Assembly (NCBI GenBank): GCA_024279115.1
Contig: JAJRRW010000026.1
Location: 1-33,791, forward strand
Direction: 5' to 3'
DNA: 33,791 nucleotides
Origin: Alphaproteobacteria bacterium
GTDB taxonomy: Bacteria; Pseudomonadota; Alphaproteobacteria; Rhizobiales; JAKIUO01
In this document: positions 9,087-18,597 of the stretch, in pieces
Layout of the letters: the number at the start of each line of letters is the position of its first letter
Numbering within the stretch: position 1 is the stretch's first letter
Notes under the pieces: model-generated
What the model was told of the DNA's origin: nothing
Seen by the model: only the letters and a program-made list of their open reading frames with translations
Databases searched by the model: none
Translations under genes and position numbers: made by a program

Positions 9087-9677
9087 TTGGCACGAGGTGA
9101 CGGCAGAGATAGAGGTGGCAGAGACCAAGGTCGCGGCCGCGATGAGCGCGAACCAGAATTCCTTGACAAGCTGGTACACATCAATCGTGTTGCCAAGGTT
9201 GTAAAGGGCGGCAAGCGTTTTGGTTTTGCAGCCCTGGTTGTCGTTGGCGATCAAAAAGGCCGCGTTGGTTTTGGACATGGCAAGGCGCGTGAAGTACCTG
9301 AAGCCATTCGCAAGGCCACCGAAGAAGCGCGCAAAACCCTCATCCGGGTTCCGTTGCGCGAGGGTCGTACCCTGCATCATGATGTCTCTGGGCATCACGG
9401 AGCCGGCAAGGTTATCATGAGGGCCGCACCTCCAGGTACCGGTATTATTGCTGGTGGTCCAATGCGTGCTGTGTTCGAAATGGTCGGTATTCAGGATGTG
9501 GTTGCCAAATCGATTGGCACCTCGAACGCCTATAACATGATCCGGGCAACTTTTGATGCGCTCCAGCGCGAAGACAGCCCTCGCTCTGTTGCGGCACGTC
9601 GTGGCCTCAAGGTCAGCGATATTGTTGGGCGACGCCGGGATGGCGTGAGCGAAGTAGCGGTTCCGCAAGAAGGCTAG
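9087..9677 (+). CDS. rpsE: 30S ribosomal protein S5 (uS5), TTG start
   Basis: The 196-residue product has the S5 N-terminal dsRNA-binding fold with [20 protein letters not shown] at about residues 30-49 and [20 protein letters not shown] at about residues 110-129. S5 lies at the mRNA entry and helps decoding accuracy. It is read from TTG at 9087: a stop lies in frame at 9072, and no in-frame ATG or GTG fits the family N-terminus [24 protein letters not shown] upstream supplies the ribosome site. The first 23 residues are rich in Arg, Gly and Asp. Confidence 0.96.
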   Translation: MARGDGRDRGGRDQGRGRDEREPEFLDKLVHINRVAKVVKGGKRFGFAALVVVGDQKGRVGFGHGKAREVPEAIRKATEEARKTLIRVPLREGRTLHHDVSGHHGAGKVIMRAAPPGTGIIAGGPMRAVFEMVGIQDVVAKSIGTSNAYNMIRATFDALQREDSPRSVAARRGLKVSDIVGRRRDGVSEVAVPQEG

Positions 9678-9708
9678 GCCTTTTTGGGTAATGAGAAAGA
9701 TTTGAATG

Positions 9709-9909
9709 ATGGCGAAAGATAACAAAACGGGCAAAACGGTCACCGTGATGCAGACCGGCAGCTCGATCCGGCGTCCCAAGGATCAAAGAGATACCTTGAC
9801 CGGGCTGGGTCTTAACAAGATCAGTCGTAAAAGCACTCTGCAAGATACGCCAGCAGTGCGCGGCATGATCAGTAAAGTCTCGCACATGGTGCGAGTTGTC
9901 GATGAATAA
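9709..9909 (+). CDS. rpmD: 50S ribosomal protein L30 (uL30)
   Basis: The 66-residue product matches L30: [20 protein letters not shown] followed by [20 protein letters not shown], then [16 protein letters not shown]30 is a small 50S surface protein. Two adjacent ATG codons (9706 and 9709) could start it; MAKDNK from 9709 looks like the family N-terminus. Confidence 0.95.
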   Translation: MAKDNKTGKTVTVMQTGSSIRRPKDQRDTLTGLGLNKISRKSTLQDTPAVRGMISKVSHMVRVVDE

Positions 9910-9959
9910 ACCGGGTTGTTTTAGCACCCGTCAGAAATGAATTTAAGGAATGTTGGACC

Positions 9960-10496
9960 ATGCGGCTCAATGAATTGAGAGATAATCCAGGCTCCACCAA
10001 ACAACGCAAACGCGTTGGTCGTGGTATTGGTTCTGGAACTGGCAAAACAGCTGGACGCGGCCATAAAGGTCAAAAATCACGCTCGGGTGTGGCCATCAAG
10101 GGATTTGAGGGCGGCCAGATGCCGATCCACAGACGCTTGCCAAAGCGTGGGTTTAACAGTCCAAACCGCAAGAATTTCAATGCCGTCAATCTGGATCGTA
10201 TCCAGATCGCTATTGACGCCAAGCGAATTGATGCCACGAAAACCGTGACGGTTGATGTGCTGTTGCACGCGGGGGTCATTCGGCGCGCCAATGATGGCGT
10301 CAGGCTGCTCGGTAATGGTGAGTTGAAGGCGGGTGTTGCATTTGAAGTCACCGGGGCTTCAAAAGGCGCTATCGCTGCTGTGGAAAAAGCCGGCGGTTCC
10401 GTGAAGCTGGTCGAAATGCCCAAAATTGAGGCTAAAGAAACAGAAAAAGCCGACTGGCGTCTTGAAAAGCGCAAGAAAAACGCCCAAAAAGATTAG
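9960..10496 (+). CDS. rplO: 50S ribosomal protein L15 (uL15)
   Basis: The 178-residue product begins [20 protein letters not shown] and carries the Gly-rich rRNA-binding stretch [20 protein letters not shown] at residues 20-39, with the globular C-terminal domain after about residue 70. L15 is an early-middle 50S assembly protein. The last ~30 residues are Lys/Glu-rich. It precedes secY after 113 bases with no gene. Confidence 0.98.
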   Translation: MRLNELRDNPGSTKQRKRVGRGIGSGTGKTAGRGHKGQKSRSGVAIKGFEGGQMPIHRRLPKRGFNSPNRKNFNAVNLDRIQIAIDAKRIDATKTVTVDVLLHAGVIRRANDGVRLLGNGELKAGVAFEVTGASKGAIAAVEKAGGSVKLVEMPKIEAKETEKADWRLEKRKKNAQKD

Positions 10497-10579
10497 TACG
10501 AAGGGTGATCCGGTGGGGACGCCTTTTTTCACCTTGTCTTTTTTAATTTTGGCCAGGGCTTACCCTTATGGCTTGTGGG

Positions 10580-10591
10580 GCTCAATTGAGC
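10580..10591. other. Perfect 12-base palindrome before secY
   Basis: GCTCAATTGAGC is its own reverse complement and lies 18 bases before the secY ATG. It could be a small RNA stem or a protein site. A single occurrence is weak evidence and no match elsewhere in the window was noticed. Confidence 0.25.
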
Positions 10592-10609
10592 TAGTCAGGA
10601 AACCAACGG

Positions 10610-11943
10610 ATGTCATCGGCAGCAGAACAACTTGCCTCCAATCTCAATCTGTCGGCGTTTAGCAAGGCGACCGAGCTCAAGAAACGCATCTGGTTCACGC
10701 TGGGAGCGCTTCTTGTCTATCGGCTTGGCACCTATATTCCTCTGCCAGGCATCAATATCCAGGCACTAGAGCAACTATTCCAGCAGAACCAGTCCGGCAT
10801 CCTTGGCATGATGAACATGTTCGCTGGTGGTGCTGTCGGTCGCATGGCCATTTTTGCCCTCAATATCATGCCCTATATTTCGGCATCGATTATAATTCAG
10901 CTGATGACCACTGTCTCTCCTCATCTTGCACAGCTCAAGAAAGAAGGCGAGCAGGGACGTCAGCAGATCAACCAGTATACGCGCTATGGAACCGTGGTTC
11001 TGGCCGCTTTGCAGGCCTATGGCATTGCCGTGGGGCTCGAAGGAGCTGGCAATATTGTGACCGATCCGGGCTGGTTTTTCCGAATGACAGCCGTCATCAC
11101 CCTGGTTGGTGGCACTATTTTCTTGATGTGGCTGGGTGAACAGATCACCGCCCGGGGGATTGGTAACGGTATTTCACTGATTATCTTTGCGGGCATTGTT
11201 GCCGAGCTGCCCTCGGCACTTGTGGGCACGCTTGAGCTATCGCGGCGCGGTTCTTTGTCCGCTGGTCTGCTGATTGCTCTTATCCTCATGGTGTTTGTGG
11301 TCATCGCTTTCATCGTCTTATGGAACGGGCGCAAAGACGGCTGCTGATCCAGTATCCCAAACGTCAAGTCGGTAAAAAGATGTTCCAGGGGGACAGCTCG
11401 CATCTGCCACTGAAACTCAATACGGCCGGTGTTATTCCTCCGATTTTTGCTTCTTCTTTGCTGTTATTACCCATTACGGTGGCCAATTTCTCGGCCGGGG
11501 GACCCGAGTGGTTGACCAATATTACGGCATTGCTGGGACGCGGCCAGCCGCTTTATTTGTTGACCTATGTGCTGTTGATCCTGTTTTTTGCGTTCTTTTA
11601 TACGGCCATTGTTTTCAATCCGGATGAGACGGCTGACAATTTGAAGAAATATGGCGGGTTTGTTCCTGGCATCAGGCCTGGCAAACGTACTGCCGAATAT
11701 ATCGATTATGTTTTAACCAGAGTCACGGTCGCGGGGGCAGCATATCTGGCACTTGTCTGTATCTTGCCGGAGTTTTTGATTTCCTATGCGGCAGTTCCAT
11801 TTTACTTCGGCGGCACCTCTTTGCTGATCGTTGTCAGCGTTACAATGGATACGGTCGCGCAGATTCAAAGCCATCTCCTTGCGCATCAGTATGAAGGTTT
11901 AATCAAGAAATCTAAACTGAGAAAAGGATCACGTAGACGATGA
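10610..11943 (+). CDS. secY: Protein translocase subunit SecY, reading frame broken by an apparent 1-base deletion
   Basis: SecY forms the inner-membrane protein-conducting channel with SecE and SecG. The first 236 or so residues (frame of 10610) include the N-terminal motif [11 protein letters not shown] and the [20 protein letters not shown] segment. At 11318 the frame runs into unrelated residues and a TGA at 11345; the true continuation [17 protein letters not shown] starts one base earlier, in the frame of the ATG at 11320, and runs to TGA 11941. The family residue before it is usually Phe (IVF), so a TTT reduced to TT at 11318-11319 explains it. Joined, the protein is about 444 residues and complete. 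Because SecY is essential, a sequencing or assembly error is the likeliest cause. The stop overlaps adk by 4 bases. Confidence 0.95.
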
Positions 11944-12584
11944 ATATTATTTTGTTGGGCCCTCCAGGGGCAGGCAAGGGCACACAGGCCAAACGCATTG
12001 AAGAAGCCAAAGGCCTTGTGCAACTTTCCACCGGAGACATGTTGCGCGCCGCCGTAGCCGCTGGTACCGAAGTTGGCATGAAGGCTAAGGAAGTCATGGC
12101 CGCAGGCGGGCTGGTTTCTGATGAGCTGGTGATTGGCATTATTTCTGACCGCATTGATGAAGATGATGTGCAGGACGGGTTCATTCTGGATGGTTTTCCA
12201 CGCACAGTTGCCCAGACTGAAGCGCTTGATGTTCTGCTCAAGGAAAAGTCCAAAAATCTGGATGTCGTCATTGAGATGCAGGTAGAAGATGATCCGCTGA
12301 TCAAGCGTATCACGGGCCGTTCCACCTGCGGGAGCTGTGGCGAAGGATATCACGACGAATTCAAAAAGCCTGCCGTTGAAGGAAAGTGCGATAAATGTGG
12401 CGCCAATGATTTCCAAAGACGTGCCGATGATAACGAAGAAACCGTGAGATCCAGGCTGGTTGCCTATCATGAGCAAACGGCGCCACTTGTCGATTATTAT
12501 GGTAAAACGGGCAAGCTCAAATCGATCGATGGCATGGTGGCAATTGATGATGTGACCAAGTCCATGTTAGACATTCTCTCTTAA
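11940..12584 (+). CDS. adk: Adenylate kinase, zinc-ribbon type
   Basis: Adenylate kinase interconverts ATP plus AMP and two ADP in the cytosol. The 214-residue protein has the P-loop GPPGAGKGT at residues 7-15, STGDMLR at 30-36 in the AMP site and LDGFPRT at 83-89. The long LID domain has four cysteines (130, 133, 150, 153) in a CxxC-x16-CxxC arrangement, the zinc-binding form found in several alphaproteobacteria and Gram-positives. It overlaps the secY stop (ATGA), as in the usual spc operon extension. Confidence 0.98.
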   Translation: MNIILLGPPGAGKGTQAKRIEEAKGLVQLSTGDMLRAAVAAGTEVGMKAKEVMAAGGLVSDELVIGIISDRIDEDDVQDGFILDGFPRTVAQTEALDVLLKEKSKNLDVVIEMQVEDDPLIKRITGRSTCGSCGEGYHDEFKKPAVEGKCDKCGANDFQRRADDNEETVRSRLVAYHEQTAPLVDYYGKTGKLKSIDGMVAIDDVTKSMLDILS

Positions 12585-12629
12585 ACGTCGAGCGGTGCAA
12601 ACCGTTTACAGTTTGATTGAGCAAAAGAG

Positions 12630-12658
12630 TTGACGTCTTATGGCTATTTCGGCTAAAT
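12630..12658 (+). promoter_or_regulatory. Candidate sigma70 promoter of the alpha operon
   Basis: TTGACG (12630-12635) is followed after exactly 17 bases by CTAAAT (12653-12658). It lies in the 272-base gap between adk and rpsM, the longest gap in the ribosomal cluster, and faces rpsM. Transcription would begin near 12665, leaving a leader of about 190 bases. The -10 match is imperfect. Confidence 0.5.
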
Positions 12659-12856
12659 AGGCGCTTAATTCTCGACAATGACTACACATCCGGCCAACGG
12701 TAAGATGATACCGATGGTCGGTCGTGTGTTTTATATATTGTCGAATGCTCAAATAACGACTTTGAAGCTGTGATAATATGCGAATGCAGAAGATATTTGA
12801 CCGTTCCATCAGGGATCTCGTTCTAGAGACTCTGGAGAACATGACAGGAGAACAGG

Positions 12857-13225
12857 GTGGCTCGTATAGCTGGGGTTAATATCCCGACCAATAAGCGGGT
12901 GCTAATTGCACTGCAATATATCCACGGGATTGGCGACAGATTTGCAAAAGAGATCTGCACGAAAGTCAAAATTCCGGCCGAACGGCGCGTCAATGAACTG
13001 ACGGACGCAGAAGTCATTCAGATCCGCGAAGTGATTGATGCTGACTATATGGTGGAAGGCGATCTTCGACGCTCAGTCGCCATGAACATCAAGCGCCTGA
13101 TGGATCTTGGTTGCTATAGTGGTATTCGCCATCGTCGCGGCCTGCCGGTTAACGGTCAACGGACCCATACCAATGCGCGCACCCGCAAAGGCCCGGCCAA
13201 AGCGATTGCTGGCAAGAAGAAATAG
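12857..13225 (+). CDS. rpsM: 30S ribosomal protein S13 (uS13)
   Basis: The 122-residue protein has the S13 pattern: [34 protein letters not shown], then the [20 protein letters not shown] segment, and a Lys-rich tail that reaches the P-site tRNA. It starts at GTG 12857 after GACAGGAGAACAG. It is the first gene of the alpha operon. Confidence 0.98.
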   Translation: MARIAGVNIPTNKRVLIALQYIHGIGDRFAKEICTKVKIPAERRVNELTDAEVIQIREVIDADYMVEGDLRRSVAMNIKRLMDLGCYSGIRHRRGLPVNGQRTHTNARTRKGPAKAIAGKKK

Positions 13226-13292
13226 ATCTTTTTATCTTTGGCTCGCCTGGCACTTCAGCCAGCGGCGGGCATAATTTGGACGGAAGTAGAAT

Positions 13293-13682
13293 ATGGCCAA
13301 GGAAAAGACCCGCGTTAAAAAGCGCGAGCGAAAAAATATCAGCACCGGAGTTGCGCATGTAAGTGCCACCTTCAATAACACCATGATCACCATCACGGAT
13401 GCTCAGGGCAACACGATTGCCTGGTCAACCGCCGGTACAATGGGCTTCAAGGGATCACGAAAATCGACCCCTTATGCAGCGCAGATGGCTGCTGAAGATG
13501 CTGGTAAAAAAGCCCAGGAACACGGTGTGCGGAACCTGGAAGTCGAAGTCAAAGGCCCGGGATCTGGTCGCGAGTCGGCGCTGCGTGCGCTGCAGGCGAT
13601 TGGTTTTCAGATTACCTCTATCCGTGATGTTACACCCATTCCCCATAATGGATGTCGCCCACGCAAGAGACGGCGCGTCTAG
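13293..13682 (+). CDS. rpsK: 30S ribosomal protein S11 (uS11)
   Basis: The 129-residue product matches S11: [40 protein letters not shown], and the C-terminal [19 protein letters not shown]11 lies in the 30S platform near the E site and contacts mRNA. Length is typical. Confidence 0.98.
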   Translation: MAKEKTRVKKRERKNISTGVAHVSATFNNTMITITDAQGNTIAWSTAGTMGFKGSRKSTPYAAQMAAEDAGKKAQEHGVRNLEVEVKGPGSGRESALRALQAIGFQITSIRDVTPIPHNGCRPRKRRRV

Positions 13683-13782
13683 CAGGCGGCCCTTGCGCTG
13701 CTAACAGACCATCCAGCCCCCCGAACCCTGGATTGATCTGTGACTTATTTTGGCGGGACTATTGAATTAGAAGGTGATGCAG

Positions 13783-14799
13783 GTGATTCAGAATAACTGG
13801 CAGGAACTGATCAAGCCTACCAAGCTTGACGTTATCTCAAAAGGCGATATCAACCGGTTGGCAACGATAGTCGCCGAACCCTTGGAACGTGGATTTGGCA
13901 CGACGCTTGGCAATGCCTTGCGCCGCGTGCTGCTGTCATCCTTGCAAGGTTCAGCCATCACGTCCGTTCATATTGATGGTGTGCTGCACGAGATCTCGTC
14001 CATTTCGGGCGTTCGTGAGGATGTTACCAATATCGTGCTCAACATCAAAGGCATTGCCTTGCGTATCCATTCAGAGGGCACCAAGCGCATGATTCTTCAT
14101 AAAGAAGGTCAAGGCGTTGTCACGGCGGGCGATATTGAAACCGGGTCCGACGTTGAAGTGCTGAACCCCGAACAGGTTATCTGCACGCTCGACGAAGATA
14201 CCGTTCTGCACATGGAGTTCACGGCCGATACCGGCAAAGGCTATCAAACGGCTGAACAAAACCGGCCCGAGGATGCACCGATTGGTCTGATCCCGGTCGA
14301 TAGCTTGTACAGCCCGGTCAAGCAGGTGTCCTATCAGGTTGAAAATACCCGCGAAGGACAGGTGCTGGACTATGACAAGCTGACCATGCATGTGGAAACA
14401 GATGGGTCCATCACGCCTGAAAACGCCATCGCCTTTGCTGCTCGGATTTTGCAAGATCAACTAACGATTTTTGTGAACTTCGAAGAGCCAGAAGTGATTG
14501 CCGAGGAAACAAAAGAACCAGAATTGGCGTTTAATGCCGCTTTGCTGAAGAAAGTTGACGAGCTGGAACTTTCCGTTCGCTCTGCCAACTGTCTGAAAAA
14601 TGATAATATCGTCTATATCGGTGATCTTATCCAGAAAAGCGAAACGGCCATGTTGCGCACCCCTAATTTTGGGCGCAAATCATTGAATGAAATCAAGCAG
14701 GTGCTTGCCACTATGGGTCTGCATCTTGGCATGGAAGTACCGAACTGGCCGCCAGACAATATCGAAGAGCTGGCTAAACGGTACGAAGATCAATATTGA
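13783..14799 (+). CDS. rpoA: DNA-directed RNA polymerase subunit alpha
   Basis: RpoA dimerises to nucleate core RNA polymerase and binds promoter UP elements and activators. The N-terminal domain shows [20 protein letters not shown] and [13 protein letters not shown]; the C-terminal domain after about residue 250 has [20 protein letters not shown] and [21 protein letters not shown] 13783 is preferred because AGAAGG lies 8 bases upstream and the protein then starts (M)IQNNWQEL at 338 residues, as in related bacteria. ATG 13777 is in frame but only two bases from that ribosome site, so the start is uncertain by two codons. Confidence 0.97.
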   Translation: MIQNNWQELIKPTKLDVISKGDINRLATIVAEPLERGFGTTLGNALRRVLLSSLQGSAITSVHIDGVLHEISSISGVREDVTNIVLNIKGIALRIHSEGTKRMILHKEGQGVVTAGDIETGSDVEVLNPEQVICTLDEDTVLHMEFTADTGKGYQTAEQNRPEDAPIGLIPVDSLYSPVKQVSYQVENTREGQVLDYDKLTMHVETDGSITPENAIAFAARILQDQLTIFVNFEEPEVIAEETKEPELAFNAALLKKVDELELSVRSANCLKNDNIVYIGDLIQKSETAMLRTPNFGRKSLNEIKQVLATMGLHLGMEVPNWPPDNIEELAKRYEDQY

Positions 14800-14861
14800 A
14801 CGAAATAACGCGCTGATGCGAGAATAACAAATTTTCGCATCCGATTTAAAGGAGAGACGTT

Positions 14862-15296
14862 GTGCGTCATCGCAAAAAAGGGCGTAAGCTCAACAGAACG
14901 GCAAGTCATCGAAAGGCGATGTTTGCCAATATGGCTGCAGCACTGATCAAACATGAGCAGATCATGACGACCTTGCCCAAGGCCAAAGAGATGAAGAGGA
15001 TCATTGACCGTCTCATCACCCTTGGCAAACGTGGCGATATGCATGCGCGACGTCAGGCGTTTGCCCGCCTTCGTGATGATGCCATGGTCACAAAGCTGTT
15101 TGACGTACTTGGCGAGCGGTATAAAGATCGTCCTGGTGGATATGCACGGGTCATGCGCGCTGGATATCGTTTCGGGGATAATGCTCCTCGCGCCGTCATC
15201 GAGCTTGTGGACCGTGATCTGTCGGCCAAGGGACAAGATAGTGGGCCAGATCACAGCCAGCCGGCTGAAGAAAGCAGTGAAGCAGCTGCCGCTTAA
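14862..15296 (+). CDS. rplQ: 50S ribosomal protein L17 (bL17)
   Basis: The 144-residue product has the L17 signature [20 protein letters not shown], then [19 protein letters not shown] at about residues 28-46 and [21 protein letters not shown]17 is a 50S exit-side protein. It starts at GTG 14862 after AAAGGAGAGACGT. The last 20 residues are Ser/Glu/Ala-rich and variable in the family. It ends the alpha operon. Confidence 0.98.
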   Translation: MRHRKKGRKLNRTASHRKAMFANMAAALIKHEQIMTTLPKAKEMKRIIDRLITLGKRGDMHARRQAFARLRDDAMVTKLFDVLGERYKDRPGGYARVMRAGYRFGDNAPRAVIELVDRDLSAKGQDSGPDHSQPAEESSEAAAA

Positions 15297-15338
15297 CGAA
15301 TAGCGGTCAGCTCCGATCTGTTCTGCAAATATGCAAGA

Positions 15339-15374
15339 TAAAAAAAGCGGCTCATCGGGTCGCTTTTTTATTTG
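15339..15374 (+). terminator. Rho-independent terminator after rplQ
   Basis: An A-rich arm with AGCGGC pairs with GGTCGCT across a TCATCG loop (one G-T pair, one unpaired base). The stem is extended by an A-run on the left and a T-run on the right (15364-15371). This is a clear terminator 43 bases after the rplQ stop, closing the alpha operon. The A/T symmetry could also work on the other strand. Confidence 0.85.
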
Positions 15375-15517
15375 TTTGATGGCGTGGTTCCAGAGGTTTA
15401 TGTTTGACCCTTCATGCCCATCACGACCTTATGATGTGGTGTATCATGAAATCGCCTTGGAAAAATGGGACTTGAAATAGGTATTTTGTGTCAGAAGAGA
15501 AATAGTCAAGGGAAGCA

Positions 15518-16972
15518 ATGACAAAAACTGTGTCCATCAAAAAAGTTTTTAGCGGCGGCCTGGTGATTGTAGCTGTTGGCGTGCTGGTCGTGGCGACCCA
15601 TGCTATGAGACCCGACCAGAGCAATGCCAAAGGCTGGGGCCTGCCGAGTAGCCAGGCAGCCATAAAATATTCATTTGCCCCCGTGGTCAAGCAGGCTTTG
15701 CCCGCTGTCGTCAATGTCTATGTCCGCACTCGTACAAGGCGCACCAAGAGGCGGAACCGTTTATCCCGTGATCCGTTTTTTCGGCGTTTTTTTGGTGATA
15801 GTTTCGGGGTGCCTAAGGAGCGAATTGAAAGCTCGCTTGGTTCTGGAGTAATCATTGATGCACGTGGTATAGTCGTCACCAATTTTCATGTCATCGAGGG
15901 AGCAACCGGCGACCAGATCAAGATTGCCATGGCCAATCGCAAAGAGTATCAGGCCGATATTATCCTGAAGGACAAAAAAACCGACCTCGCCGTTGTCAAA
16001 ATCCGGTCAGATGGAGAGACATTTCCGTTTTTGAAAATCGCCAATTCAGATAATCTGGAGGTGGGAGATCTGGTATTGGCCATGGGCAATCCGTTCGGGG
16101 TTGGCCAGACCGTGACCAGCGGCATCGTTTCAGCGCTGGCTCGCACCGGCATTGGCGGCGGCGATGCGCAATATTTTATTCAGACCGATGCCGCTATTAA
16201 TCCTGGTAATTCGGGTGGTGCCCTGATTGATATGAATGGCGATTTGGTCGGGATCAATACGGCGATTTTTTCAAAATCGGGCGGGTCCTTGGGAATTGGT
16301 TTTGCCATCCCCTCCAATATGGTCAGCCTGGTGGTCAATTCTGCCAGGAACGGACGCAGTGTGCAAAGGCCGTGGTTTGGTGGCAATGTCAAGAAAGTAA
16401 CGCCAGCGATCAGTGAGGGGCTGCAACTTCCAAAACCAACGGGCGTTTATATTAATAGCCTTGGCGACGAAAGTCCGGCCAGAGATGCCGGGTTGCGGGT
16501 GGGGGATGTTATTTTGTCCGTCAACAGCCATGCGATAACCGACGCCAAATCGTTTCGCTATCAGTTTTCCATTAAGGGAACGGGAGGCCGTGCCAAGCTG
16601 AAAATCTGGCGCAATGGACGTAAGCTGACAAAGGCGGTGTCGCTTATTATCGCCCCGGAGGTGCCCGCTAGAAATGAAATGAGGGTGCGGGGCAATAATC
16701 CCTTTTCGGGGGCTCTGGTTGCCAATCTGTCGCCGGCTCTTGCCGAAGAAATATCCATGAGCGATCAATCTGGTGTGGTGATTGTCGGGCTGGGGCGACG
16801 TTCATTCGCCAAGCGCATTGGGCTGGCACGAAAAGATATTTTGTTACAGATTAACGGGACAGAAATCGAAAGTGTTGCTGATCTGGCTGATACTTTGCGC
16901 GAGCGACAACGATCGTGGCGCTTTACGATTAAACGGGGCGATAATGTTCTGTCCATGAGTCTGGGACGCTAG
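15518..16972 (+). CDS. HtrA/DegP-type periplasmic serine protease
   Basis: The 484-residue protein is a DegP/HtrA-family protease that degrades or refolds damaged envelope proteins. A hydrophobic segment at residues 12-28 acts as signal peptide or anchor. The trypsin-like domain has the triad His124 (TNFHVIEG), Asp156 (KTDLAVVKI) and Ser232 (NPGNSGGAL). Two PDZ domains follow, at about 285-375 (GDESPARDAGLRVGDVILSV) and 395-484. A basic stretch at 70-83 precedes the protease domain. It stands alone after the rplQ terminator. In Rhizobiales a DegP-like gene often sits here. Whether it is degP, degQ or mucD in function cannot be told. Confidence 0.93.
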   Translation: MTKTVSIKKVFSGGLVIVAVGVLVVATHAMRPDQSNAKGWGLPSSQAAIKYSFAPVVKQALPAVVNVYVRTRTRRTKRRNRLSRDPFFRRFFGDSFGVPKERIESSLGSGVIIDARGIVVTNFHVIEGATGDQIKIAMANRKEYQADIILKDKKTDLAVVKIRSDGETFPFLKIANSDNLEVGDLVLAMGNPFGVGQTVTSGIVSALARTGIGGGDAQYFIQTDAAINPGNSGGALIDMNGDLVGINTAIFSKSGGSLGIGFAIPSNMVSLVVNSARNGRSVQRPWFGGNVKKVTPAISEGLQLPKPTGVYINSLGDESPARDAGLRVGDVILSVNSHAITDAKSFRYQFSIKGTGGRAKLKIWRNGRKLTKAVSLIIAPEVPARNEMRVRGNNPFSGALVANLSPALAEEISMSDQSGVVIVGLGRRSFAKRIGLARKDILLQINGTEIESVADLADTLRERQRSWRFTIKRGDNVLSMSLGR

Positions 16973-17024
16973 AAACATGAAATCGCGGATTTTGTGACCT
17001 GTTCAAGAGGGCGTTCAATTTGAC

Positions 17025-18332
17025 ATGAGTGATCTTTTTGAAAATGCGGGTCTGGAAAGTGAGGCACCGCGTCCGCTTGCCGATCGCTTACGCCCGCAAT
17101 CACTCATGGATGTTGTCGGGCAGGATCATTTACTTGGCGAAGCGGGCTTTCTGGGAGCCATGGTGCGCGCCAGAAAACCTGGTTCGACGATTTTCTGGGG
17201 GCCTCCAGGGTCTGGTAAAACAACTGTAGCCAGGCTGCTTGCCCATGAGACGGATCTGCATTTTGTGCAAATATCCGCTATTTTTTCGGGCGTTAAAGAC
17301 TTGCGGGCTGTCTTTGAGGAGGCCATGGGGCGGCGCAAGGCCGGGTTGGGCACACTGCTGTTCATTGATGAAATTCATCGTTTCAACAAATCGCAGCAGG
17401 ACAGTTTTTTGCCCCATCTGGAAGATGGTACCATTGTGCTGGTCGGGGCGACGACTGAAAACCCTTCTTTTGAGCTTAATCCAGCTTTGTTGTCGCGCAC
17501 CAGTGTTTTGACCTTCAAGCGGATTGATGATGACTGCCTTGAAGTATTGTTGCAAAAAGCGGAAAGCCATCTTGGCTGTGCTTTGCCACTGGATAAACAG
17601 GCGCGCACCGCACTGATTAATATGGCGGATGGGGACGGGCGCTCGATCTATAATCTGGTCGAGGATGTATTGCGCGGCGTTGGGGATGAGGGCGAAGTCA
17701 TTGATACCAACAAGCTGGTGTCGCTTGTGCAGCGACGAGCACCGCTCTATGACAAAAACAGCGATGGGCACTATAATCTGGTCAGCGCTCTTCACAAGAG
17801 TATCCGAGGCTCTGATCCGCAAGCCGCTCTTTACTGGTTTGCCCGCATGCTGGCGGGGGGCGAGGACCCGTTGTTTCTGGCCCGCCGGTTGGTTCGTATG
17901 GCTGTCGAAGATATTGGCCTTGCCGACCCTCAGGCCTTGATACAGGCGAACGGGGCCAAAGAGGCCTATCAGTTTTTAGGCTCTCCCGAAGGCGAACTGG
18001 CGCTGGCTCAAAGCGTTGTCTATCTGGCCACAGCGCCTAAATCCAACGCCGTTTACAACGCCTATAAGGCGGCGATGGTCTGCGCAAAAAGCTCAGGCTC
18101 TTTGTCGCCGCCCAAAATCATACTCAATGCGCCAACCAAGCTTATGAAGGCTGAGGGGTATGGGGAGGGCTACGAATATGATCACACGTGTGAAAATGGT
18201 TTTTCAGGGCAGGATTATTTTCCCGACGATTATGCTCGCCAAACATATTATCAGCCTGTCGAGCGCGGTTATGAGCGGGAAATACAAAAAAGACTTGACT
18301 ACTGGGATGGTCTTCGCAAAAAGCGCGGGTAA
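17025..18332 (+). CDS. rarA: Replication-associated recombination protein A (AAA+ ATPase)
   Basis: RarA (MgsA) acts at stalled replication forks and resembles clamp-loader and Holliday-junction ATPases. The 435-residue protein starts with RPLADRLRPQSLMDVVGQDH, has Walker A GPPGSGKTT (59-67), Walker B LLFIDEIHRF (111-120), a sensor 1 region VGATTENPSFELN and a C-terminal tetramerisation domain with ALYWFARMLAGGEDP and NAPTKLMK. Length is normal. It follows the protease gene by 52 bases. Confidence 0.96.
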   Translation: MSDLFENAGLESEAPRPLADRLRPQSLMDVVGQDHLLGEAGFLGAMVRARKPGSTIFWGPPGSGKTTVARLLAHETDLHFVQISAIFSGVKDLRAVFEEAMGRRKAGLGTLLFIDEIHRFNKSQQDSFLPHLEDGTIVLVGATTENPSFELNPALLSRTSVLTFKRIDDDCLEVLLQKAESHLGCALPLDKQARTALINMADGDGRSIYNLVEDVLRGVGDEGEVIDTNKLVSLVQRRAPLYDKNSDGHYNLVSALHKSIRGSDPQAALYWFARMLAGGEDPLFLARRLVRMAVEDIGLADPQALIQANGAKEAYQFLGSPEGELALAQSVVYLATAPKSNAVYNAYKAAMVCAKSSGSLSPPKIILNAPTKLMKAEGYGEGYEYDHTCENGFSGQDYFPDDYARQTYYQPVERGYEREIQKRLDYWDGLRKKRG

Positions 18333-18359
18333 CAGATATTTTACAATAAGGATAAATTC

Positions 18360-18584
18360 ATGCAGTGGATGAACGCCATACCATTACCGCTTCTCATCAT
18401 TTTGGCTCTGACGCTGGGGTTGGCGCCCTTTGTGCCCGAGCCGCATCTGTTCGAAAAACTGCGCATGCTGTTTGCCGGCAATCTGACCAAGCCAGTGGAT
18501 ATTTTTGACTTTTTGATGCATGGCACGCCATGGGTTCTGCTAGGTCTCAAGCTGGTCGCCATCGGAATGGCCAAGTCGGGTTAG
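18360..18584 (+). CDS. Small membrane protein of unknown function between rarA and crcB
   Basis: This 74-residue product is not assigned to a named family. It has a hydrophobic helix at about residues 6-24 (IPLPLLIILALTLGLAPFVP), a short amphipathic segment with HLFEKLRMLFAGN, then FDFLMHGTPWVLLGLKLVAI, probably a second helix. AAGGAT lies 8 bases before the ATG, and codon use resembles its neighbours, so it is likely a real gene. It sits 14 bases before crcB and 28 after rarA, suggesting one transcript. Confidence 0.8.
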   Translation: MQWMNAIPLPLLIILALTLGLAPFVPEPHLFEKLRMLFAGNLTKPVDIFDFLMHGTPWVLLGLKLVAIGMAKSG

Positions 18585-18597
18585 GAACATCCTCAAG

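Noticed and set aside
11305-11350. SecY produced as two separate polypeptides
   Set aside because: The second half begins mid-loop at an ATG without a ribosome site, and split SecY is not known in bacteria. A one-base error is simpler.
12585-12856. Possible rpmJ (L36) between secY/adk and rpsM
   Set aside because: No short Cys/His-rich Lys-rich frame is present. rpmJ is usually located elsewhere in alphaproteobacteria.
15380-15517. Heat-shock (sigma32-like) promoter before the HtrA protease
   Set aside because: A CTTGAAA box is visible, but no CCCCAT-type -10 lies at the right distance. Other sigma70-like pairs were also poor.
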